Translations under genes and position numbers: made by a program
Shown: positions 1 through 9,724 of the stretch, one piece after another
How the letters are laid out: the number at the start of each line of letters is the position of its first letter
Position numbering within the stretch: the stretch's first letter is position 1
Source of the DNA: Salminus brasiliensis
Lineage: Eukaryota > Chordata > Actinopteri > Characiformes > Bryconidae
Assembly: GCF_030463535.1 (NCBI RefSeq)
Contig: NC_132901.1
Coordinates: forward strand, 3,801,640 to 3,865,639
DNA: 64,000 bases
Direction: 5' to 3'
The notes under the pieces: model-generated
Database searches by the model: none
What the model was told of the DNA's origin: nothing
Seen by the model: only the letters and a program-made list of their open reading frames with translations

Positions 1-3000
1 AACCCCATGAGAAACCTCATTAACACACACCTCAAACAGTAACACTTACCCCATTAGAAACCTTATTAACACACCTCAAACAGTAACACTAACACCAGAA
101 GAAACCTCATTAACACACACCTCAAACAGTAAGACTAACCTCATTATAAACCGCAAAGAGTAACACTAAGCCCATTAGAAACCTCATTAACACACACCTC
201 AAACAATAACACTAACCCCATTATAAACCTCATTAACACACACCTCAAACAGTAACACTAACCCAATCAGAAACCTCATTAACACACACCTCAAACAATA
301 ACACTAACCCCATTATAAACCTCATTAACACACACCTCAAACAGTAACACTAACCCAATCAGAAACCTCATTAACACACACCTCAAACAGTAACACTAAC
401 CCCATTATAAACCTCATTACGACACACCTCAAACAGTAACACTAACCCCAGTCGAAATCTGATTAACACACACCTCAAACATTAACACTAACCCCAGTAG
501 AAACCTCATTAACACACACCTGAGAAATTCCTACTAACCCCATTATATACCTCATTACCACGCACCGAAAACAGTAACACTAACCCTATTAGAAACCTTA
601 TTAACACACCTCAAACAGTAACACTAACACCAGAAGAAACCTCATTAACACACACCTCAAACAGTAAGACTAACCTCATTAGAAACCGCAAAGAGTAACA
701 CTAAGCCCATCAGAAACTTCATTAACACACACCGCAAACAGTAATACTAACCCCATTAGAAACCTCATTAACACACCTCAAACAATAACACTAACCCCAT
801 TATAAACCTCATTGCCATGCACCTCAAACAGTAACAATAACCCCATTAGAAACCTCATTAACACACACCTCAAACAGTAAAACTAACCTCATTAAAAACT
901 GCATTAACACACACCCCAAACAGTAACACTAACACCAGTAGAAACTTCATTAACACACACCTCAAACAGTAACACTAACCCAATCAGAAACCTCATTAAC
1001 ACACCTCAAACAGTAACACTAACCCCATTATAAACCTCATTAACACACCCCCCAAACAGTAACACTAACACCAGTAGAAACTTCATTAACACACACCTCA
1101 AACAGTAACACTAACCCCATCAGAAACCTCATTAACACACACCTCAAACAGTAAGAATATCCCCATGAGAAACTTCATTAACACACACCGCAAACAGTAA
1201 TACTAACCCCATGAGAAACTTCATTAACACACACCTCAAACGGTAAAACTAACCCCATTAGAAACCTCATTAACACACATCTTAAACAGTAACACTAATC
1301 CCATTAGAAACTTCATTAACACACACCTCAAACATTAACACTCACCCCATTAGAAACCTCATTAACACACACCTCAAACAGTAAAACTAACCCCATTAGA
1401 TACCTCATTAACACACACCTCAAACAGTAAGAATATCCCCATGAGAAACTTCATTAACACACACCTCAAACAGTAACACTAACCCCATTAGAAACCTTAT
1501 TAACACACCTTAAACAGTAACACTAACCCCATTAGATACCTCATTAACACACACATCAAACATTAACACTCACCCCATTAGAAACCTCATTAACACACAC
1601 CTCAAACTGTAAGACTAACCCCATAAGAAACCTCATTAACACACACCTCAAACAGTAACACTAACCCCATTAGAAACCTCATTAACACACCTGAAACATT
1701 AACACTAACCCATCAGAAACATCATTAACACACACCTCAAACAGTAACACTAACCCCATTAGAAACCGCAAACAGTAACACTAAGCCCATCAGAAACTTC
1801 ATTAACACACACCTCAAACAGTAACACTAACCCCATTAGAAACCTTATTAACACACACCTCAAACAGTAACACTAACATCAGAAAAAAACTCATTAACAC
1901 ACACCTCAAACAGTAAGACTAACCTCATTAGAAACCGCAAAGAGTAACAATAACCCCATTAGAAACCTCATTAACACACACCCCAAACAGTAACACTAAC
2001 ACCAGTAGAAACTTCATGAACACACACCTCAAACAGTAACACTAACCCCATCAGAAACCCCATTAACACACATCTTAAACAGTAACACTAATCCCATGAG
2101 AAACTTCATTAACACACACCTTAAACAGTAAAACTAACCCCATTAAAAACTGCATTAACATACACATCAAACAGTAACAATAACCCCATTAGAAACCTCA
2201 TTAACACACACCTCAAACAGTAACACTAACCCAATCAGAAACCTCATTAACACATGCCTCAAACAGTAACACTAACCCCATTAGAAACCTCATTAACACA
2301 CACCTTAAACAGTAACACTAACCCCATTAGAAACCTCATTAACACACATCTTAAACAGTAACACTAATCCCATTAGAAACTTCATTAACACACACCTCAA
2401 ACATTAACACTCACCCCATTAGAAACCTCATTAACACATACCTTAAACAGTAAAACTAACCCCATTAAAAACTGCATTAACATACACATCAAACAGGAAT
2501 ACTAACCCCATTAGAAACCTCATTAACACACACCACAAACAGTAACACTAACCCCAGTAGAAACCTCATCAACACACACCTCAAACAGTAACACTAACCC
2601 AATCAGAAACCTCATTAACACACCTCAAACAGTAACACTAACCCCATCAGAAACCTTATTAACACACACCTCAAACAGTAAGAATATCCCCATGAGAAAC
2701 TTCATTAACACACACCTCAAACAGTAACACTAACCCTATAAGAAACCTCATTAACACACACCTCAAACAGTAACACTAACCCCATATGAAACCTCATTAA
2801 CACACACCCCAAACAGTAACACCTCATTAACACACACATCAAACATTAACACTCACCCCATTAGAAACCTTATTAACACACCTTAAACAGTAACACTAAC
2901 CCCATTAGATACCTCATTAACACACACATCAAACATTAACACTCACCCCATTAGAAACCTCATTAACACACACCTCAAACTGTAACACTAACCCCATTAG

Positions 3001-3069
3001 AAACCTCATTAACACACACCTCAAACAGTAACACTAACCCCATTAGAAACTTCATTAACACACACCTCA
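1..3069. repeat. 46-bp minisatellite array 1 (starts outside window)
   Basis: Head-to-tail units of about 46 bp contain the cores CACACACCTCAAACAGTAAC and CACTAACCCCATTAGAAAC. About 66 units are visible, and the left end is cut by the window. Variant units include a short form with CCGCAAAGAGTAACACTAAG, a form with AGTAAGAATATCCCC, and a form with ATTAACACTCACCCC. A block of about three units (near 40-180) recurs near 580-720, so the array has its own higher-order structure. It ends where CACACACCTCA runs into GGAACTCAAC. No gene is visible. Confidence 0.93.
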
Positions 3070-5221
3070 GGAACTCAACAAATGTAAACCCATTACATCA
3101 CATCTTCTCCACCTCATTAAACCCTTCTTATTTTACACCACCTTCATCATCTACTACCACACCACATCCTCCCTCACGAACAGGCCCAATTCCTCAGATT
3201 CGGACTCAACCCAGAACAGTCCTCCTTACCAACTATCCTACATCACTGGACCTCTTCACTGGTTCAGAAGCTCGCTCTTCCACACTCTTCCCTAGACTAC
3301 AGCTGATCTCTGAGCTGAAACTATCCCTTTAATCAATGCTCTCGTCTGGACTACGGTGGACTGATGCTAGCGTAGCACTCTTCCTGTAAACCATGTGATC
3401 CACCAAGCCCATTTCAGTCCACTTCAGGAGGTTCGTTTTTGGACACAAACCTGGAAACATCTGCTCATCTCCAGACTTTTAATTCAGACAAGGCCTTGAT
3501 TCAGCCCATCTGCTTTCAGCCATCCAGACAAGGCCTTGATTTGGGAAGCTCATACAGTATCTTCATCTAGATGAAGAAGCGTCTTTCAGAGAAGAGCACA
3601 GAAGGTGTATTAGCTTTGACCTTGACCTGAAACAGTGTCCATATCACTACACACTAATTCAGCCGCTCAGCCATACTGTCCCCGCCTCACTGAGAGACTA
3701 CAGCATGTAGGAGTCAGCAGGAGCCCCGTCCAGTATGCTAGCAATACAGCAGTGTGTTGTGTGTATTCATGTTTGTAGATGTAGAGTGGTCTTCGTAGCC
3801 GTGTTCCTCATCCGGGTCCATTACAACGCATAGCACCAGGAAGCTCCTACAGGAGGAACCTCAACGGTGGGGTGGTTAGCCTCTGAAGAACTGTAGCATT
3901 CAGATAATGGACTATATTGTAGATATTTTCAACAGCTGGACACGTCGGCCGACTGTATGATTCTCAACACAATATACTTATATATACATATACTGCCTGG
4001 CCACCACTAGATTTAACTTAGCAAATAGATAAGAGCTTCCCATTGGATAATTGTAGCCTTAAGAAAACCACTTTCTAGTGAGGCTAACCGGCAGAAACGG
4101 CTTTAGTTGCTAAGGACAGAGATTTATGGTACAGAGGTAGATCTACTTCACTACTGTACTAAAGTACTAAAATACTGTATCTGTATCTACTGGAGTATTA
4201 TATACTTTTTTACTACATATTTTAGTGTTTACATTGTTTATGTGCTGCATCGTTATTCGTTACAATTATAACAAACCATTTCAAACCCACATCATCACCT
4301 CCAGAGCACTAGATGGCGCTCTCACCGGGTTTGATGAAGCCGCCTCAGCATTGTACAGAAAATGTTGAGTACCTGAGTGCCACTCAAGTCACTTTTACTC
4401 AAGTCTGGGTCTCTAGTGCTTTATACGTGTCTGGTTTAGCCTGCTACGTTATTTAGCATTAGACTATTAGCCAACGTTAGCCTGACATAAGCCAATGAAT
4501 GTGGAAGACCCTTATTCATGGATGGGAGACCCGAGTTCCCTTCCTAGCTGAAGGCTACACCAATGAAACTGGGAAGTGAGCCTCCAAAATGTCTTCAAAC
4601 CTGCTATGGTCAGGTCTTCTTGCTAACTTCCTGTTAGTGATCATGATGGACTACAGCTGGTAGCTTCTCAACGCCCACATTACCAGCCCTGAGTGGACTG
4701 ACCAACACACAGTACAACGGGAAAGTCCAGGGAGGTCAGTGCAGATCTGAGGAGGACGACTAGACGTGTGCTGCTGAAGAGTGTCTCTACATGCACCAGC
4801 TGCATCTCCTACAGACAGCAGCTGAGACAGTACGCCACCTACTGGTCAACAGTAAGTATTACAGAGGGAGAAGATCTTACAGAGGGAAGCGATCATGTAA
4901 AGCTCTCTCTTACAATTTAAAAATAGGATCAAATTGATTGATTGATTGATGTTAATGAGCATTGTTACATCGTTCGTTTGATCTCCTGTTTTATTTTCTC
5001 AGCAAAGACAAACCATCTCATAAAAGCATCTTCCTGTTTTAACTGCAGGTGAACAGAGGACACGCGGACACTGGGCGGAACTCGCCATGGCAACCGAGCA
5101 GCTCTTTCTATTGATGACATCACAATGGTGGAGCTCCCTGTCACAGTCTTCCGAGCTCGGAACTCCTTCACTTCTTCTCAGGACACTGAGGAAGAGACAA
5201 GCTGTCCGACTTGGTCCTGAC
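3070..5221. other. Module A 5' flank, no supported gene
   Basis: This is non-repetitive sequence shared with the other modules. It contains a 17-bp direct repeat (AGACAAGGCCTTGATT type, near 3486 and 3526), an 18-bp perfect palindrome at 3560-3577, AT-rich sequence near 3970-4000 and 4190-4260, two CTCF-like motifs and a short GATT tandem near 4934. Copy A carries a 20-bp segment near 3432-3451 and AAAA at 4064-4067. It lacks the 5-bp insertion seen in B and D near 4213. I see no long open frame. A small spliced frame is listed separately. Confidence 0.8.
4306..4845. promoter_or_regulatory. Convergent CTCF-like motif pair, module A
   Basis: GCACTAGATGGCGC at 4306-4319 (+ strand) matches the vertebrate CTCF core CCASYAGRKGGCRS at all but the first position. 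ACGCCACCTACTGG at 4832-4845 reads CCAGTAGGTGGCGT on the - strand and matches all but the last position. The motifs point toward each other about 526 bp apart, upstream of the kinase. Binding is inferred from motif only. Confidence 0.45.
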
Positions 5222-5239
5222 GTTTGTCTTAGCGATTGA
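4791..5239 (+). CDS. Candidate small spliced ORF upstream of kinase (83 aa), doubtful
   Basis: An ATG at 4791 opens a 61-nt segment ending at a strong donor (A|GTAAGTAT, intron from 4852). An acceptor TTTTAACTGCAG ends at 5048. Joining 4791-4851 to 5049-5239 gives one open frame of 83 residues. It passes through a second ATG at 5087 in good Kozak context (GCCATGG) and stops at TGA 5237-5239, inside the first 12-bp repeats. The same frame is open in the other modules, with ATGs at 13671, 24240, 34366, 43246, 53815 and 63941. Differences in D are mostly amino-acid changing, for example H to Q and E to K, so there is no sign of constraint. I recognise no domain. It may be a non-coding leader exon of the kinase; the same donor is also phase-compatible with the kinase exon at 6070. 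Confidence 0.2.
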
Positions 5240-5789
5240 CTTAGCAGCAGTCGTAGCGGTTCACTTAGCGATAGTCTTAGTGAACGTCTTAGTGGTAGTC
5301 TTAGCGACAGTCTTAGTGATTGTCTTAGTGACAGTTTTAGTCTCACTGACTGGCTTAGCGATTTAGTGACTACCGTAGTTATTGGCTTGGTCACAGCCTT
5401 AGCTATTAGCTTAATCATAGTCTTAGAGACTAAACTGGTGATTGTCCTAGCGACAGTCTCACTGATTGGCTTAGCGACTTAGCGACTGTCGTAGTTTTTG
5501 GCTTAGTCACAGTCTTAGCTACTACCTTAATCATAGTCTTAGAGACTAACTCAGTGATTGTCTTAGAGACAGTCTTAGGGATTGTCCTAGCCACTGGCTT
5601 AGTGACAGTTTTAGCTGTTGGCTTAGCATTAGACTTAGCCACTGGTTTAGCTTATAGTATTAGTGACTAGCTTAGCAATAGCGTTAGAGACAGTCTTAGC
5701 TATTGGCTTAGTCACATTCTTAGCTGTTGGCTTAGCGACAGTATTAGCAACTGGCTTAGCCACAGTGTTAGTTATTGTCTTAGCTGTAG
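5222..5789. repeat. 12-bp minisatellite, module A (long form)
   Basis: These are imperfect tandem 12-mers of the form CTTAGTGACAGT / CTTAGTGATTGT, with the CTTAG step well kept. Because the period is a multiple of three, both strands show artificial open frames: lysine/threonine-rich on the - strand and leucine/valine-rich on the + strand. Two 23-bp direct repeats (ATCATAGTCTTAGAGACTAA type) flank 116 bp that are missing in modules B and E. The array ends about 30 bp before the candidate first kinase exon. Confidence 0.88.
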
Positions 5790-6069
5790 GGAATTGCAGG
5801 TTCTTCATCCAGCAGTAGATGATGGAGCAGGAGTCTACAGCTACAGGTCATTCATACAGTTCTGCTGGAATCTGATCTTACAGATCCACACTTTGTTGCT
5901 TTGATTAGATTTTAGATTTAGGTCTCGGGATCCATGTTTACTCTCTGTGATGTGAACTGGAATAAGCTCTGTTAGGAGCTTCATTAAGAGCTAAGAGAAT
6001 TGTAGGCACTACCTACTCCATTCTAGACGTCAGTCTGTACAGACTCCAACCCTTATGTCCTGTATTTAG
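5790..6069 (+). promoter_or_regulatory. Kinase A upstream interval, candidate first exon and intron
   Basis: ATGATGGAGCAGGAGTCTAC begins at 5819. The segment 5819-5846 is 28 nt (nine codons plus one base) and ends ACAG|GTCATT, a weak donor. Joined to the acceptor at 6069 (GTATTTAG), it restores a GAT codon in the kinase frame. It is therefore a candidate first coding exon, supported only by phase. A perfect 14-bp palindrome AGTCTGTACAGACT lies at 6032-6045. I cannot place a TATA box or transcription start. Confidence 0.35.
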
Positions 6070-7886
6070 ATGTTGGGCGGCGAAAGAGGAAAAGAAAGGA
6101 GGAGGGCAGCCAGAGGTTCTCACAGAGAACAACCGAGGTTGCCAGAAGTAAAAGCCCGGTAAGGAAGAGAAGGAAGGGAGAAGTTAGCCAGCCCAAGATA
6201 ATGACCAGAAGACAGCGGAGCGACATCAAGCCAGGTTAGCTCATTGGCCAGACCACTGCACACAAGGAAGTGGTCCAGTATTTAGTGCAATAGCCTGTGC
6301 TGCTATTAGATAGACTCCTGAGAGATGATGGGGAGAGAGCTGATGTTCAGCTTCAACACTGTTTGTTTTCCACAGACACTTTTGCCTCTCTCTACGTCAC
6401 TGGAGAGAAACTGGGAGAAGGAGGCTTCGGCGCCGTCTTCGAGGGAACCCGGGTTTCCGACGGCCTACAGGTTCTTAAATCACCCCTCCAGAACTTCATT
6501 ATCTCATCTGTTCCCTTTTCAGTCCTCATAACATTCACACCTCGTCTCCTCTCTGTCTGCAGGTGGCCGTTAAATTCGTCACCAAGCGGGACGACGATGA
6601 ATACGTCCAATGCGTAAGTGCACCTGGAAGCCAGGTTTTACTGTCCGATCACACATCACGCTCCCAGACTTCACTGCACTCACCTTTCCACCAACCTTGC
6701 CCTGCGTTTCTGTTCTTCCAGCCTGTTCAGCTCAGGACCGTGCCCATGGAGGTGGCTCTAATGAACAGGATGAGCCAGCCACCCACCAGCAATGTGGTGA
6801 AGCTCATCGAGTGGTTCGACGAGCCTGAGCGCTACATCCTGGTCCTGGAGCGCCCAGATCCTTGCCAGGACTTGCAGTCCTTGATCGACCAGTGGGGAGG
6901 TTCGGTCAGTGAAGAGATAGCCAGGGACATCATGCTCCAGACGGTGGAGGCAGCAAGAACGTGCCAGAAGCGAGGTGTCCTGCACAGAGACATCAAACTG
7001 GAGAACTTCCTGATCAACACAGACACCTCAGAGATCAAGCTGATCGACTTCGGCTGTGGGGACTGGGTCAAGAAAGGCGGATACCGTGAATTTGCAGGTA
7101 AACTGGAGTCTAGGGACGAAACTTACACGTTACCTTAGAAACATGAGTCTGAGAGGACCCATGTGTCCCTCTCATGGCCACTTCACTGGAAAGTTAACGA
7201 GCTGGACGCTCTTCTTCTTTTATGTTCTCAGGCACCTTTCAGTACTGCCCCCCAGAGTTCTTTCTAAAGGGGAGGTACCACGCCAGTCCTGCGACAGTCT
7301 GGTCTCTAGGAGTCCTACTGTTCAGGCTGGTTAGTGGACACCTTCCCTTTACAGACGAGCAGGAAATCGTGGAGGGGCTTCTGAGCTTCAAGGACCACCT
7401 ATCCAATGGTGAGATATCTGAGAGCCTCCTCGAGAGACTCTTAGAAGTTCAGGACGACGTGTTCTGCACGGTCATCTTTCTGAAATGTACTTAAGTATCT
7501 CTCTCACATCCAATCCAATCCCGTCCCTCTGCACAGAATGCTGCAATCTGATTAGGAGGTGTCTGCAGCGCAACCCATCCCAGAGGCCCAAAGTGAAGCA
7601 GATCCTGAAGCACGACTGGTTCCAGTGCAGCGTTCCTACCGAGGATCAGGTTAGCCATGGAAAATGAGAATGACTGCTTAGAGAAAAAACAGTAGAAGCT
7701 AAAATATCTAGAGTTGTGATCGAGGAGGCAAAGGAAAGAAAAACTACTAGAAATGAAGAGGAAGATCTGAATTTTAAGGATTTCTGATCCTTAGACGTGC
7801 TTCCGTCTCCAATGCGTATCTCCTGGGTTGTGTTTCAGGTCCTGAGAACAGAGCAGCCTTCAGAGCAGAGGAGACAAACTGTCTGA
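6070..7886 (+). CDS. PIM-family serine/threonine protein kinase, copy A
   Basis: Predicted exons: 6070-6234, 6376-6470, 6563-6613, 6722-7097, 7232-7408, 7537-7649 and 7839-7886 (TGA), all GT-AG and phase-consistent. From ATG 6201 the product is 297 residues; human PIM1 is 313. Motifs, numbered from that Met: glycine loop LGEGGFGAVFEG (24-35), VAVK with Lys47, alphaC Glu70, the PIM-type hinge ERPDP (103-107), HRDIKLEN (Asp150, Asn155), DFG (169-171), PPE (192-194), and RNPSQRP near the C terminus. The proline-containing hinge is the PIM hallmark; PIMs are constitutively active cytoplasmic and nuclear kinases that favour basic substrates. The frame is open upstream of ATG 6201 back to 6030 and encodes a basic stretch (KRKRKEE, RKRRKGE), so the true start is probably in an upstream exon. 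If exon 6 were not spliced at 7650, the protein would end VSHGK at 7667. Arg65 and Gln142 are the copy-specific residues. Confidence 0.9.
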
Positions 7887-7908
7887 AGTTGGCCCGTTTC
7901 ATCAACAG

Positions 7909-8722
7909 GTAAAAATGGGTATAAGGAGCTCCAGCGTTGAGCTGTGGAGCTGTGGAGCTGTGCTTTATGGAATGATGGTGCTCCATCCAATAAGTCTGGG
8001 ATGAGTTGGGGATGAGGTGAGTTGGTGATAATCCTGAGCTGACTAACGCTCTCGTCACTGAATGCAATCAAATTCTCACAGCAGTGCTCCTCCAAATTTT
8101 AGTAGAAAGCCGTCTTCCCTGGCAGTAGAGAGAGTTACCCCAACAAAAGCAGGATCAACTCTTTTAAATGCCGTTAATTTTGGAAGAAGCAGTGAATGAA
8201 CAGGCGTCCCAATACTTTTGTCAATATAGTGTAGAGTCCCTAAAGTCTTTACAGGAAGCCCCAGCAGTGTGTGTAGCTGGGAATGGGTACACTTGACGTG
8301 CTTTGGCTTGCTTAAGGAAATTCCCATGTAAGGCTGGGAACTGTTTACCCTCGTCTTAATGACGACGACTCCGTCTGATAAATGATGAGAGTGAACGGCG
8401 GATTCTGGAAGGTGGGAAAGTTCACCACTGGTTTAATCTGCTGCTGTCTTAGAGGCCTGACACCAGTGTTTGTGGAAATGGGGGTCAGCAGAGCTCCGAG
8501 AGGGGGGTGGGACAGAGGGGCAGTTCACTCTTACAGTGAAGATGACCTCATTCCCTTTAAGCGCTAAGCGCTCCCCACTTCTCGTAGAGCTTAGAAGCCT
8601 TTTTTTGGACAGAAGCACCAAACAGTGTATGAACCAAAAGCCTGTGAAGCGGTTAGCCTTTAGCTCACTGCTGCGCTGAGTAGAAGCTGCTGCTGCTGCT
8701 GTGTTGATTGTGTGTGTTTCAG
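7909..8722 (+). other. Probable 3'-UTR intron of kinase A
   Basis: CAACAG|GTAAAA at 7908/7909 lies 22 nt after the stop codon. GTGTGTGTTTCAG ends at 8722 before GATTCCTCC. Together they predict an intron that removes the transposon-like repeat and about 490 bp of further sequence (a GCGCTAAGCGC motif near 8562, a CTG run near 8688). A stop only 22 nt before the junction would not be expected to trigger nonsense-mediated decay. This is inferred from splice signals only. Confidence 0.45.
7915..8233 (-). mobile_element. DNA-transposon-like (MITE-type) repeat fragment, module A
   Basis: The right end, CCCAATACTTTTGTCAATAT followed by AGTGTA, is the reverse complement of an ACACTATATTG...AAAAGTATTGGGAC terminus that I know from abundant teleost non-autonomous DNA transposons. 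The inner sequence (ACTCATCCCAGACTTATTGG on the - strand, and others) also looks like that family. I see no matching inverted repeat at the left end, so the copy is truncated or its left boundary is misplaced. Minus-strand open frames here are not genes. The higher-order repeat boundary falls inside it. The class is from memory and needs a repeat-library search. Confidence 0.55.
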
Positions 8723-9724
8723 GATTCCTCCTTTCCTCCATCCTTGGTTGCCTGGTTCCTCCAGAACTCATCCCTAGGTCATGCCATCTGCCAACTCCCG
8801 CCCCTTCTAGCCTCGACTCTGCCCCATCACTTTTTCCACACTCCTTGCCTTTACCTTCCCCTCTGGCCACACCTCGGACCGCTGCTTGAACCTTTGCACG
8901 TCTTCTGCCCTTAATCTGCGGACCCTCCTAGGCGTAGAGCTTGTTCCCCGAGCTCCGTCGCTCCCTCTCGCTGCAGTACCTCAGTTCCCTCGACCGTAGT
9001 CCATGCGCCCCTCCACTGTCAGTGCCTGGAGTAGAAGCCTCTGGACTGGCTCCTCCATTCTGCACGACTCCCCAGGTGCGTCGTCTTGCTGACCCGTCGC
9101 AGGATCGGCTGACCCTCCCTCGGCTTTCTCAGCTTTCCGTTATTCTGCTGTCTTCTAGCAGCCGGTCTCCACATTACGTCCGTCGTTAGTAAGAAGTACG
9201 TGTAGAAGTAGGGAAGGACTAAGAAGTACTTTTCCACAATCCGGCGCCAACCAGAGGAGGATGGGTTCCCCTACTGAGCCTGGGTTCCTCTCAAGGTTTC
9301 TTCCTGGCTTCTCAGGGAGTTTTTCCTTGCCACCGTTGCCCTCGGCTTGCTCCTTAGGGGTCTAGGCCTGGATTCTAGCCTTATTCACTAGCGACACAAC
9401 GGGCTAAATTCAATGGAGTATTTAATCGGACGTCCGTCTTACTTATCTGACCTCCATACTTTCAACCCCCACCCCCCTTACAGCCCCCTCTCATATTATC
9501 AGAAGCTGATGGCATGGTCTGAACTAACAGACTTATCCTCTGACCAATCTGACCTCCTATAAATTCCAGCTCCGTCCTTCTCCCACCAAGCAGAAGCCAC
9601 CTGAGCTCCAGCCCAGAGTTCTCAGAGTTCTCCCCCTTCCCTTACAGTCTCCTCCCATATGATCAGAAGCTGATGGCCTGGTCTGAACGCCCCTGATCAA
9701 AATAAAGATTTTTAGAGCACTGCT
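8723..9724 (+). other. Probable terminal 3'-UTR exon of kinase A
   Basis: No convincing coding frame is present. The segment 9250-9365 (GAGGAGGATGGGTTCCCCTA, TCTCAAGGTTTCTTCCTGGC, GGGAGTTTTTCCTTGCCACC) matches, from memory, a dispersed segment common in teleost 3' UTRs. A direct repeat AGAAGCTGATGGC.TGGTCTGAAC occurs near 9500 and 9665. The exon is bounded by the acceptor at 8722 and the AATAAA at 9701. Confidence 0.5.
9701..9706 (+). terminator. Poly(A) signal AATAAA, kinase A
   Basis: AATAAA is followed about 15-30 nt later by GCTCAGGTGAATGTGTTTAT, a plausible cleavage site with a GU-rich downstream element. The signal is kept in every module. Confidence 0.65.

Noticed and set aside
1-3069. 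CRISPR-like array or telomeric repeat
   Set aside because: Units run head to tail with no unique spacers, so it is not CRISPR. The CTAACCCC steps resemble telomere sequence only superficially; the period is 46 bp, not 6.
6073-6161. ATG-TTG start giving a 29-codon frame before a GTAAGG donor
   Set aside because: This ATG is in a different frame from the kinase, and splicing at GTAAGG to the glycine-loop exon would put it out of frame. The B/E differences are silent only in the kinase frame.
6070-7886. Processed pseudogene interpretation of the kinase copies
   Set aside because: All six copies keep introns with good splice signals, an uninterrupted frame and every catalytic residue.
7774-8095. 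Minus-strand frames of 86-97 codons
   Set aside because: They lie within the transposon-like repeat, change length between modules and show no known domain. They are translations of a non-coding repeat.
8433-8889. Frames on both strands of 61-145 codons downstream of the kinase
   Set aside because: They overlap each other in several frames and change by nonsynonymous and frame-altering differences between modules. The area looks like a 3'-UTR intron and exon.
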